From Nitrososphaerota archaeon (lineage in GTDB: Archaea > Thermoproteota > Nitrososphaeria > Nitrososphaerales > UBA183): a stretch of 23,440 bases of DNA. Below the pieces are notes generated by a model. It did not search any database and was not told the DNA's origin. It worked only from the letters and a program-made list of their open reading frames with translations. The stretch's first letter is position 1. The number at the start of each line of letters is the position of its first letter. A program made the translations under genes and the position numbers. Shown in pieces: positions 1 to 6,416 of this stretch. The stretch is from NCBI GenBank assembly GCA_029784795.1, contig JAFMAW010000010.1, positions 1-23,440 of the forward strand, given 5' to 3'.

Positions 1-188
1 AATTACCAATAAGTTTATCACCTAACAATAAATTATTGATAAGATTCAAAATAGCTAAATAAATTCAAGGACAAATAACTGGTGATACAGACAAACAAGT
101 TAAAGTAATCTTATGGAGAGAATTAGTCAGTATAACAAGATTACTCAATGTCGAATTCTTAATATCAACAATTCCGTTGAGTCATCCA

Positions 189-386
189 ATGTCTGCCCAG
201 ATAGGCTTGAAACTTGTCGTCAAGACTGTCATGATAACCCTTCTGATTGTTCCTATTGGGGACTTGTTCCTTCGGGCAACCATTCCCCAACTTAGCGTCC
301 TTCCTGAGCCTCTCAGCCCAATCTTTCTGTCGATTTTTTTGATTGGTGACGCTGTCCTTCTCACGGCCTACGCCTACAAGGGATGA
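189..386 (+). CDS. Small two-helix membrane protein, hypothetical
   Basis: This 65-aa ORF has two hydrophobic segments, at about residues 7-25 (LVVKTVMITLLIVPIGDLF) and 45-62 (FLSIFLIGDAVLLTAYAY), joined by a Pro/Leu-rich loop. I chose the ATG at 189 because a TATA-like element (cttaatatc, 158-166) lies about 27 bp upstream, which suits a leaderless archaeal start. An in-frame TTG at 177 is the alternative. I recognise no family and no catalytic residues. It stands between an AT-rich stretch and a toxin-antitoxin pair, so it may belong to an acquired island. It could also be a fortuitous ORF. Confidence 0.4.
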   Translation: MSAQIGLKLVVKTVMITLLIVPIGDLFLRATIPQLSVLPEPLSPIFLSIFLIGDAVLLTAYAYKG

Positions 387-465
387 AATCACCTGACTAT
401 GAAGCGGAACCCCTTGCTCGCTTCGAAGGAGTTAAAAGGAAAGGACGTATCTGAACTGTATAATC

Positions 466-651
466 ATGAAAGCGGGCTACGAAGAACTGAAGGGCGAGGT
501 TCGCCAAATGAAGAAACGGATAACCGCCTTGGAACGGGCATTTGACGCTATCGCCACCAGGGAAGACGTTCAGGCCATCGAGGAAGGACGCTCGGATCTG
601 AAAGAAGGAAGGACCGTATCGCTAGCTGAAACCAAGAACTCGTTCAGTTGA
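466..651 (+). CDS. RelB-like antitoxin of a type II toxin-antitoxin pair
   Basis: This 61-aa, highly charged protein has a helical N-terminal half (residues 1-30) and a C-terminal tail carrying SDLKEGRTVSLAE. That tail resembles the short RelB-type antitoxin ends that wrap the toxin, such as the E-D-x-x-x-G-R-x-x-S-x-E-E pattern of archaeal RelB-like proteins. The stop codon overlaps the toxin start (TTGA, 648-651), so the two are probably translationally coupled. TATA-like elements occur at about 431-440 (gagttaaaag) and at 455-460 (tataat). In this family the antitoxin neutralises the RelE-fold toxin and usually represses its own operon with it. The assignment rests mostly on the partner gene and size, because antitoxin sequence is poorly conserved. 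Confidence 0.65.
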   Translation: MKAGYEELKGEVRQMKKRITALERAFDAIATREDVQAIEEGRSDLKEGRTVSLAETKNSFS

Positions 652-908
652 AGTACGAGGTAAGGCTCTCCAAGAGGGCGGTCAGGGAGCTGGGAACGTT
701 GGACCAAATCATGAAGAAGAGGATTCTGTCGAGACTGGAGGAGCTGGGCGAGGACCCGTTTCCGAGGGGTGCAGTGAAACTCCAGGGAAGGGATAACATC
801 CATCGAGTCAGGGTCGGGGATTATCGCGTCCTGTACGAAGTCCTGTCAACCGAAAGGCTCGTGCTCGTCGACAAGATAGACCACCGCAGCGGGGTCTACG
901 GGCCCTAA
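648..908 (+). CDS. RelE/ParE-superfamily toxin
   Basis: This 86-aa protein shows the RelE/ParE fold pattern. An N-terminal strand (YEVRLSKRAVRELGTL) is followed by helices (MKKRILSRLEELGEDPF), then the strand-turn segment KLQGRDNIHRVRVGDYRVLYEV and a last strand LVLVDKIDHRSGVY. The basic residues in HRVRVGDYRVLYE and the terminal KIDHRSGVY are typical of archaeal RelE mRNA interferases, which cleave mRNA in the ribosomal A site. The start is TTG at 648, inside the antitoxin stop region (TTGA). The gene is full length for the family (80-95 aa) with no frameshift, so the module may be functional. ParE-type gyrase poisoning is possible but less likely from the C-terminus. Confidence 0.85.
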   Translation: MKYEVRLSKRAVRELGTLDQIMKKRILSRLEELGEDPFPRGAVKLQGRDNIHRVRVGDYRVLYEVLSTERLVLVDKIDHRSGVYGP

Positions 909-1059
909 CCTCTACGAGGTCGTCCTGACAGACCGCGGTTCGATCAGTTGATGGGGTACGCGAGGACGGACAAGTCCGGCCGACCCCACGATTGGTTGAC
1001 GGGCCACACCGGGCTCCGTTCTGCGCCAGACGAGTTCCACGGTCAACAAATGCTAATTT

Positions 1060-1461
1060 CCCAGGGCCTATACGCCACCTTTTAGCGTCGGAAAGGTCCC
1101 TATCCAACACGAGCCCGCAGACTTCGCAGACATAGACTCGTTCAGACAGGGGCATCTCTGCCTTGACGTTGCCACATCCGGAACACCTCTTGGTGGATGG
1201 GAAGTTCCTTGGTGCTATCACCAACTTGCTTCCATACCACTTCGTCTTGTATCCCAGTTGCCGCCCTAGTTCGGCTGGTGCTCCGTTAAGGATGGCACCA
1301 GCGAGGCGGTGGTTCTTTGTCAGGTTCTGGACCGCCAAGTCTTCGATGACGACGACTGACTTGGCTCTCGCCAGCCATGCCGCCGTCTTGTGCAGTCCGT
1401 CATTCCGGGCGTCGCCTGTGCTTTCCGGCACGATGACCTGCCAGGTGCCTATAGGTCGCAA
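1060..1461 (-). pseudogene. tnpB: TnpB (IS605/IS607-type OrfB) C-terminal remnant
   Basis: The reverse frame carries the C-terminal half of TnpB. After ARNDGLHK comes the RuvC-II segment SVVVIEDLAVQNLTKN (catalytic Glu near 1344). Next are the zinc finger CSGCG...CEVCG, with four cysteines between about 1185 and 1117, and the RuvC-III segment LDRDLSDAK (near 1104). The N-terminal half with RuvC-I is absent: family homology begins only near 1413. After RuvC-III the frame runs on as Arg/Pro-rich sequence not typical of TnpB, so the 3' end is uncertain. I see no TnpA and no obvious flanking palindromes. TnpB proteins are RNA-guided nucleases of about 350-450 aa, and this copy must be inactive as a nuclease. 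Confidence 0.75.
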
Positions 1462-1510
1462 AACTTGCCCCGCAAGCCCTACACGCGGAGGGGGTGACGC
1501 TAGCAGACAT
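1400..1510 (-). CDS. C2H2 zinc-finger microprotein (candidate)
   Basis: This 36-aa reverse ORF contains one textbook C2H2 finger, CRACGASFATYRHLAGHRAG followed by KH. The spacing is exactly C-x2-C-x3-F-x5-L-x2-H-x4-H, including the conserved Phe and Leu core positions. A basic tail (RRRPE) follows the finger. The ATG at 1510 gives 36 aa; the same frame is open to a start at 1603 (67 aa). No clear ribosome-binding site is visible. The ORF ends about where TnpB homology starts. It may be a self-standing DNA-binding microprotein, a known kind of protein in archaea, or the tail of a gene cut by the TnpB insertion. Chance is possible for so short an ORF, but the full consensus makes it less likely. 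Confidence 0.4.
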   Translation of the reverse strand: MSASVTPSACRACGASFATYRHLAGHRAGKHRRRPE

Positions 1511-1651
1511 CAGCGGCTGAAAGAGACTCGGAGCCTGATTGAAGCCGACGTCGAAAGATGAGCTTCTTCTGCAGGGACATGGTCGAAGCTGATATCGTCC
1601 CAAGAAGGGCGCCTGGCTAGACTTATCTGGCCGAAGTCTGACGTTTCGAGC

Positions 1652-1996
1652 ATGATCCTGATTGAAAAATCCGTCTACTCCCCTCCCGAGCCCTCCGACG
1701 GAAAGCGGGTCCTCGTCATGACGCTCTGGCCCAGGGGGATATCCAAGGACAGGGTCGACGTCTGGATGAAGGAGCTGGGCACCCCAAGGGACCTCATCAA
1801 GCGGTACAAGTCAGGGAAGGCGACGTGGGGCGAGTTCAAGGCGGAGTACAGGAAGTCGTTGAAGGGGAAGGAGGGGGCCCTGCGCGAGCTGGCGAAGGAG
1901 TCGAAGGAGGGGACCATAACGCTCCTCTGCACGGAGAGGGACCCCTCGACCTGCCACAGGTCCGTCCTCAGGGAAGAGATAGAGAAGTACGCCTGA
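1652..1996 (+). CDS. DUF488 family protein (YeaO-like)
   Basis: This 114-aa protein is complete for the DUF488 family. It starts with IEKSVYSPPEPSDGKRVLV, continues with the typical LWPRGISKDRVDVWMKELG, and ends with the family signature LLCTERDPSTCHRSVLREEI, which holds conserved Cys, Glu and His. The biochemical role of the family is not established. A TATA-like gacttatct (1619-1627) lies about 28 bp before the ATG, which supports a leaderless start. The next confident gene lies about 600 bp downstream on the other strand, so this looks like a single-gene unit. Confidence 0.85.
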   Translation: MILIEKSVYSPPEPSDGKRVLVMTLWPRGISKDRVDVWMKELGTPRDLIKRYKSGKATWGEFKAEYRKSLKGKEGALRELAKESKEGTITLLCTERDPSTCHRSVLREEIEKYA

Positions 1997-2601
1997 TTCC
2001 AGGTCGATGCTCTGAGAGGGTGCGGCCTCCTGGATTATCAGCATTCGGGCACGAATCTTTGCCGGCATAGGGGCGGGAGGGGTATCCGCGTCCGAATCCC
2101 TGCAGAAGGCGCCCGCCTGTTAGTCGCCGCAAGAATGGCGACTCCCAAGAGCCCGACGGCCAGCGCAATGGCGCCCGCGACTACCAGTGGAACCACGGAG
2201 TGGGAAGACTACAACGCTGCAAATGGACTGGCCTTCTCCGGTACGGGGGTCCACGACTGCGGCCACATCTACCCGCTAGGGAGCCAGCTATAGTGTCGAA
2301 TACTGGTCTGAGTTGACCACTGGTGGTACTTGCTACACCAATATGACCACGAACTTCAGTACAAACACGCTGTGCAGCTACGCGTTCCCGAAGGCGTCCG
2401 GAGGGACATACACAAATGAAAGCGTTTGGAGTCCCGGGTCGTCCAGCACCAAGTGCGATCCTTATTCTCCAGGGTGCATCTGCCTGGCATGCGTCCAAGC
2501 TTACGTGCCGTAGGTGCCGGTGAGTCCTCGATGCGTCCCAGAAGCACCGCTTCCAGTAGGAACGTGTTTGCACCGAAGCTCACAGCCGAGAGCTATCGCA
2601 T
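1997..2601. other. Gene-poor stretch with broken ORF remnants
   Basis: I find no confident gene here. On the plus strand, two adjoining frames read like parts of one Thr/Ser/Cys-rich secreted protein: frame one ends in GTGVHDCGHIYPLG near 2280, and frame two continues as ASYSVEYWSELTTGGTCYTN to a stop at 2513. The join needs a one-base shift near 2279-2283. On the minus strand, 2196-2038 encodes a possible 52-aa peptide with a hydrophobic run (PLVVAGAIALAVGLLGVAIL), antisense to a Pro/Thr/Ser-rich plus frame. At most one of the two strands is likely to be coding in 2130-2196. Confidence 0.4.
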
Positions 2602-2889
2602 CTAGCTCACAGTCGTTTGTTTGCGGATCTCTGTCCATTCGTGCCCGCAATGCTTGCAATGATACGAATACCCAAACTCTTTCGTGTCGACTATCGTAGT
2701 TACAGCTGTATCCAATACCGTCATCGGCACGATTTCTCCAAAGCTCCCCCCGCTCTGCAGATGCCCGCGAGGCACTTCAGTTACCACCCTTTCCTTCGCC
2801 TCCGATTCGAGTTTCTTGTCGACTAGCTTTATCGAAAACCTCTTGCCACAGGAGGGGCAGTGGCGAAAGAAGTCGCTAGCGCTGGCCAA
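2602..2889 (-). CDS. Zinc-ribbon protein, hypothetical
   Basis: This 95-aa protein has two CxxC knuckles, CPSCGKRF near residue 11 and CKHCGHEW near residue 78. The knuckles are far apart, so the insert of about 60 residues between them (with the strand-like FGEIVPMTVLDTAVTTIVDT) lies inside or beside a single zinc ribbon. The C-terminal YHCKHCGHEWTEIRKQ resembles transcription-associated zinc ribbons and stand-alone ribbon proteins of archaea. The start is TTG at 2889, and the reverse-strand TATA-like aaaatat (2911-2917) lies about 25 bp upstream, so a leaderless start is likely. I cannot assign a function; nucleic-acid or protein binding is the usual guess for such ribbons. Confidence 0.7.
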   Translation of the reverse strand: MASASDFFRHCPSCGKRFSIKLVDKKLESEAKERVVTEVPRGHLQSGGSFGEIVPMTVLDTAVTTIVDTKEFGYSYHCKHCGHEWTEIRKQTTVS

Positions 2890-3006
2890 CGGATCGTAGA
2901 GATGGCCTCGATATTTTAGAGTTTAGGGAGAGTCTGCATGGCGTTGCATCAGTGATGCCGTTGACCGTGCTGACGCGGAACTGTCCAGGCCTGGAAGTGG
3001 CTTCGT

Positions 3007-3217
3007 TTGACACCACAGGCATGGTGTCTGGCGAGCGGCGAGACAGAGGGACAGTCCGGACGCCATCCAGGGGGAGGGCTTATCACCCTGCTCAAGAAAA
3101 TGAAGGATGACGGCCTCGTCGAGATCGCGGCAATCAAGAAGAGGGGGCCCGTCACGGCCATCGATTGCAGGCTGCCAATGGAAGGGAAGAGGTCGCTGAC
3201 ATGCGACCACGCCACGA
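3007..3217 (+). pseudogene. Possible winged-helix regulator remnant
   Basis: The frame opening at 3007 contains ITLLKKMKDDGLVEIAAIKK (about 3079-3138), followed by RGPVTAIDCRLPMEGKR. This resembles the recognition helix and wing of small archaeal winged-helix regulators (L-x-x-M-x-x-x-G-L-V-E). Codons there are G/C-ended in the third position, as in true genes of this window. The residues before it (TPQAWCLASGETEGQSGRH) do not look like a domain, and the frame runs without a stop into the neighbouring membrane-protein region. I read it as a truncated or frameshifted remnant. Alternatively it is a fortuitous extension of the downstream frame. Confidence 0.25.
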
Positions 3218-3265
3218 TTGGCAAAGACGAGTCCTCAAATAGCGAGCCGGTTGGCGACCGCCCAG

Positions 3266-3499
3266 ATGAAAGCGCTCAACTGGGCGGCGGCCCTGGCCTC
3301 GTGGACGTTCGGCGTCGTGGGCCTGTTCGGGTGGTTCATCCAAAGCGCGGCCGCATCGACGACCGCCGCTTCCTCGACCCGAGGGGAGCTGCTCTCCTCC
3401 GCCGACCTCCTCCTCGCGGTCGGAGCCGCAGGGATGGCGCTGAACTTGGTCTTCCTGGTCCGCGGAGAGCGCGAAGCCAGGCGCGAGGAGGAGCGATGA
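3266..3499 (+). CDS. Small two-TM membrane protein
   Basis: This 77-aa protein has a hydrophobic helix at about residues 5-25 (NWAAALASWTFGVVGLFGWF), a Ser/Thr/Ala-rich loop, a second helix at about 44-63 (ADLLLAVGAAGMALNLVFLV), and a charged tail rich in Arg and Glu (RGEREARREEER). The start is uncertain: ATG 3266 sits about 28 bp after a TATA-like cctcaaatag (3232-3241), while in-frame TTG codons at 3218 and 3251 would add 16 or 5 residues. Its stop overlaps the next start (ATGA, 3496-3499), so the pair is translationally coupled and probably works together. I recognise no family. Confidence 0.6.
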   Translation: MKALNWAAALASWTFGVVGLFGWFIQSAAASTTAASSTRGELLSSADLLLAVGAAGMALNLVFLVRGEREARREEER

Positions 3500-3837
3500 C
3501 CCCCCGAGGGAGGGCGGCGCCTGCAGGCCCGGCGGACGACACGAGGCGGCAAGGCGTAACGCCCGCGTTCGTGCGCGTTCGCAGAGGCGTCGGCGTATCC
3601 ACGGTGGTCGCGGTCGAGCTGATGGTCCTGGCAGTCGCCGGGATCGCTGCCGCGATATACGAGTCGGGCGTGGAGACATACTGGTGCGGAACCCAGCAGC
3701 CCATAATCAACGGGACGCTGGTGCTCGCGTGCGCCATCACCCAGCGGGTAGAGGGGACTTTCCTCGTCCTCGGGGTGGGGGGCATCCTCGCGTCGCTCTT
3801 TGCCTGGGTCATGCGCAAGCTGCTTACCATGACCTAG
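3496..3837 (+). CDS. Small two-TM membrane protein, partner of the upstream gene
   Basis: This 113-aa protein has a basic, Pro/Ala-rich cytoplasmic-looking N-terminus (residues 1-33), a first helix at about 34-54 (VSTVVAVELMVLAVAGIAAA), an exposed loop holding two cysteines (YWCGTQQPIINGTLVLACAI), and a second helix at about 90-106 (FLVLGVGGILASLFAWVM). The Cys pair and the NGT sequon suggest an extracellular loop, perhaps with a disulfide. The ATG lies in the ATGA overlap with the preceding two-helix gene. The frame is open far upstream, but the overlap and the composition support this start. The function is unknown. Confidence 0.6.
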   Translation: MTPRGRAAPAGPADDTRRQGVTPAFVRVRRGVGVSTVVAVELMVLAVAGIAAAIYESGVETYWCGTQQPIINGTLVLACAITQRVEGTFLVLGVGGILASLFAWVMRKLLTMT

Positions 3838-3967
3838 CCCGCGCCTGGAGCGCCCACGGCCGAACGCGTCGCAGCAGCCCAGCCATAGGCAGGCCGGGCC
3901 GGAGAACGGACGGCGGACCGCCGGCGCAGGGGCGATGCGGGGACAGCGGACGCGGCTCTCCTGAAAC

Positions 3968-3977
3968 CCTTTAATGG
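3968..3977 (+). promoter_or_regulatory. TATA-like promoter of nop5-flpA
   Basis: The element cctttaatgg is centred about 31 bp before the TTG of nop5, in otherwise GC-rich DNA. This is the spacing expected of an archaeal TATA box serving a leaderless or nearly leaderless transcript. It supports TTG 4003 as the real start and argues that no longer Nop5 N-terminus exists upstream. Confidence 0.5.
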
Positions 3978-4002
3978 AGTTAGGCGAGAGCGGCGAACAG
4001 AC

Positions 4003-4917
4003 TTGTCAGGCGAAGGGGTCCCAGAGAGCCAAGACGTCGAGGCGCTTAGGCAGAAGAGCATCGCGGCCGCCGAGGAGGCCATCCGTCAGGCCTCGTCCCG
4101 CCCGGACCTCCACCTAGTGCAGGCGATACAGGCGCTGGATGACACGGACAAGTACCTGAACATCACAGCCACCAGGGCCTCGGAGTGGTACGGGCTGCAC
4201 TTCCCCGAGCTGACCCAGATGGTCCAGGACAACGTCGCGCTTTGCAAGATGATATCGGAGATCGGCGGGAGAGGGTCGTACTCCGCCGAGGCCCTCGCCG
4301 GGAGGGGGTTCACCGACAAGAAGGTCGCGGCCATCATGGAGGCCAGGGACAGGTCCAAGGGCGGGGAGATCTCGGAGGGCGACCTAGCGAAGGTGAAGTC
4401 GCTCGGGGCCCTCGCTGTCCAGCTGAGCGCGCTGAGGGGGGTCCTGAACGACTACGTGGAGTCCCAGATGAAGAGGGTGGCCCCCAACGTGGCTGAGGTA
4501 GCCGGCGCGACCATCGGCGCCCGACTGATGGCGAAGGCGGGAGGCCTCGACAGGCTGGCGATGCTCCCTGCGAGCACGATCCAGATCCTTGGCGCGGAGA
4601 AGGCGCTCTTCAGGTCCCTGAGGACCGGGGCCAGGCCCCCCAAGCACGGGATCCTGTTCCAGCATCAGGCCGTCCACACGGCCCCCAAGTGGCAGAGGGG
4701 GAAGATAGCGAGGACCCTGGCCAACAAGATAGCCATAGCAGCCAGGGTGGACCGATACCGCGGCTCTGAGGACGCCAGCATCAAGGCCGGACTAGACAAG
4801 AGGCTGGAGGGGATCAAGGAGAGATACAAGGAGCCTCCCCAGCGGAGGCCGGAGAGGAGGGACGGGCCGAGGAGGGAAGGCAGGCCTCCACGGCGAGACA
4901 AGTTCAGAAGGCGTTGA
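4003..4917 (+). CDS. nop5: Nop5 (Nop56/58-like) core protein of the C/D-box RNP, short form
   Basis: This 304-aa protein is the scaffold of the archaeal C/D-box sRNP, which guides 2'-O-methylation of rRNA. The central coiled coil begins at HLVQAIQALDDTDKYLNITA and continues with ASEWYGLHFPELTQMV. The RNA/L7Ae-binding Nop domain is clear (ASTIQILGAEKALFRSLRTG, then RPPKHGILFQH, WQRGKIARTLANKIAIAARVD), and a Lys/Arg-rich tail ends the protein. Only about 35 residues precede the coiled coil, whereas Pyrococcus Nop5 (about 400 aa) has a fold of about 110 residues there (NOP5NT) that binds fibrillarin. In-frame DNA upstream holds a stop near 3886 and no ATG, GTG or TTG before 4003, so the domain is absent here. 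The gene overlaps fibrillarin by 4 nt (TTGA). Confidence 0.93.
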   Translation: MSGEGVPESQDVEALRQKSIAAAEEAIRQASSRPDLHLVQAIQALDDTDKYLNITATRASEWYGLHFPELTQMVQDNVALCKMISEIGGRGSYSAEALAGRGFTDKKVAAIMEARDRSKGGEISEGDLAKVKSLGALAVQLSALRGVLNDYVESQMKRVAPNVAEVAGATIGARLMAKAGGLDRLAMLPASTIQILGAEKALFRSLRTGARPPKHGILFQHQAVHTAPKWQRGKIARTLANKIAIAARVDRYRGSEDASIKAGLDKRLEGIKERYKEPPQRRPERRDGPRREGRPPRRDKFRRR

Positions 4918-5573
4918 CCAGGCTCCTCAGGGAGGAGAGGTTTGGGAGGACCGCGCTGCTCACCCAGAACCTGGTCCCAGGGAAGAGGGTCTACAACGAG
5001 GACCTCCTGCAGAGAGGGGGCGCCGAGTTCAGGACATGGGACCCATTCAGGAGCAAGCTGGCCGCGGCCATGATCAAGGGGCTCCCGGGCGCTATCGTGG
5101 GCGAGGGGGCCAAGGTGCTTTACCTCGGGGCGTCCACGGGGACCACCGTCTCGCACGTGTCCGACCTCGTCGGCCCCGGAGGCCTGGTGGTCGGGGTCGA
5201 GTTCTCACCCAGGGTCGCCAGGGAGTTCGTCGAGCGCGTCGCCAGGGAGAGGAGGAACGTGATCCCCTTCGTCGCCGACGCGAGGGACCCTTCGAAGTAC
5301 TCCGTGGCGAAGGTGGACGTGGTCTACTGCGACATAGCCCAGCCGGACCAGACCGAGATCGCAATCGCCAACTGCAGGGCCATGCTCAGACCCGGGGGGG
5401 TCCTCCTCCTGGTGGTGAAGTCCAGGAGCATAGACGTCCTCAAGGACCCGGCGAGGGTGTTCGTGGAGGAGAAGAAGAAGCTCGAGTCCGGCGGCTTCGA
5501 GGTGAAAGAGCTGGTTGAGCTGAGCCCCTTCGAGAAGGACCACGCTCTGATCTACGCGACCATGCGTAGCTAA
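4914..5573 (+). CDS. flpA: Fibrillarin-like rRNA/tRNA 2'-O-methyltransferase
   Basis: This 219-aa protein matches the size of archaeal fibrillarin. The N-terminal part has the family pattern LLTQNLVPGKRVYNEDLL and FRTWDPFRSKLAAAMIKG. The SAM-binding Rossmann core follows: VLYLGASTGTTVSHVSDLVG, then VVGVEFSPRVAREF, VDVVYCDIAQPDQTEIAIAN and the late FEKDHALIYA. It is the catalytic subunit of the C/D-box RNP and uses S-adenosylmethionine to methylate ribose at guided positions. The start TTG at 4914 overlaps the Nop5 stop, a tight coupling that fits a stoichiometric complex. It is complete, and I am sure of the family. Confidence 0.96.
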   Translation: MTRLLREERFGRTALLTQNLVPGKRVYNEDLLQRGGAEFRTWDPFRSKLAAAMIKGLPGAIVGEGAKVLYLGASTGTTVSHVSDLVGPGGLVVGVEFSPRVAREFVERVARERRNVIPFVADARDPSKYSVAKVDVVYCDIAQPDQTEIAIANCRAMLRPGGVLLLVVKSRSIDVLKDPARVFVEEKKKLESGGFEVKELVELSPFEKDHALIYATMRS

Positions 5574-5734
5574 CCCCGCTTCACTTCGCGAGCAGCAGCT
5601 GCCCGTACCCAGGCCCCGCGGGACCTCAGGCTCCCGGCGAGGGCCTTGACTAGGCGGTCGAGGAGAAGGTCAGGGGCCACCCCCTCGACCACGATGCCGA
5701 CCTTCGATGGGGCGTGCGAAGCTGGCAGCGGCTC
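5570..5734 (-). other. Reverse-strand coding-like fragment without a start codon
   Basis: Between the fibrillarin and RNase HII stops, the reverse frame ending at 5570 reads ASHAPSKVGIVVEGVAPDLL, LDRLVKALAGSLRSRGAWVR and AAAAREVKRG. It has strongly G/C-ended codons and a plausible strand-helix pattern. No ATG or TTG opens this frame after the RNase HII stop; an internal GTG (IVVEG) would give only about 40 aa. The ATG that overlaps the RNase HII stop (CCATGAGCC) opens a different frame that makes little sense and ends at 5650. A frameshifted small gene downstream of rnhB is one reading; read-through noise is the other. Confidence 0.3.
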
Positions 5735-6416
5735 ATGGCCTTGCGGCGGCCGCTTCGGTGAGCTTCGTCTGCCCGAGCTCGGGGTACCGCGCCCAGGTCT
5801 TCCAGCTCTTCCGGACGTAGTCGGGGAGCCGCCCTTTCTTCGCCACGAGGTCTGCGAAGAAGGCTTTCGTGACCGGGTCCGACGGGTAACCGGAGCCGAA
5901 GTCCCCGTGCTTGTCCCTGAGCTCCGCCACCGCCGCATCCCGCTTCACCTTGGCGACGATGGAAGCGGCCGAGACGACAGGATAGTCGCGGTCTGCCTTG
6001 TGGTACGCCACCACCGAGCACTTCCGGCCCAGGTTGTCGATGACGTCCCCGGCGAACCTCCCCGGGATGACGTCAGAAGCGTCGACTGTGACCCGCTGCG
6101 CCCCGAGCCCGTCTATCACGCGCGCGAAGTAGACGGCCTCCAGATAGTTCAGCTTCCGGAGCCTGCGCCCGGACGCCACGGTCTCGTCTATCTCCCGCGG
6201 GTGTATCATCTCCCACCTCACCATTTCTGCCGCCTCGAGTATCTCTGGGCATAGCGCCGCCCGGCGTCCGGGGGTGAGCTTCTTCGAGTCCCTGACACCG
6301 AGGCGCTTCAGCTTCCTCATGCCTGACGCGTCCACCGAGACCCCCGCCACCACCAGCGGCCCGAGCAGGCACCCCCTCCCCGCCTCGTCCACGCCGCCGA
6401 CAAGCCTCGTTCGCAT
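5733..6416 (-). CDS. rnhB: Ribonuclease HII
   Basis: This 227-aa enzyme cleaves the RNA strand of RNA-DNA hybrids, including single ribonucleotides in DNA and Okazaki primers. The metal-binding acidic residues are visible: VGGVDEAGRG at the start (Asp10, Glu11), VTVDASD (Asp112), and ADRDYPVVSAASIVAKVKRD, where an Asp is followed by the family's AASIVAK helix. The C-terminal FGSGYPSDP and VRKSWKTW are also typical. Its ATG at 6416 overlaps the THEP1 stop (ATGA), so the longer frame reaching 6968 is only an upstream extension. It is complete, with the archaeal type-2 length. Confidence 0.96.
   Translation of the reverse strand: MRTRLVGGVDEAGRGCLLGPLVVAGVSVDASGMRKLKRLGVRDSKKLTPGRRAALCPEILEAAEMVRWEMIHPREIDETVASGRRLRKLNYLEAVYFARVIDGLGAQRVTVDASDVIPGRFAGDVIDNLGRKCSVVAYHKADRDYPVVSAASIVAKVKRDAAVAELRDKHGDFGSGYPSDPVTKAFFADLVAKKGRLPDYVRKSWKTWARYPELGQTKLTEAAAARP

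Noticed and set aside
1975..2130. tRNA-like words (tccgaatcc, attcgggcacgaatc)
   Set aside because: No acceptor stem, anticodon arm or T-arm pairing could be built around them on either strand.
2038..2196. Minus-strand 52-aa peptide with a hydrophobic run
   Set aside because: The hydrophobic stretch is antisense to a Pro/Thr/Ser-rich plus frame, which produces Gly/Val/Ala automatically. No promoter or homology supports it, so I mention it only inside the gap entry.
4665..5156. Reverse ORFs over nop5 and flpA
   Set aside because: They are shadows of confident forward genes and are Arg/Pro/Gly-rich with no domain.
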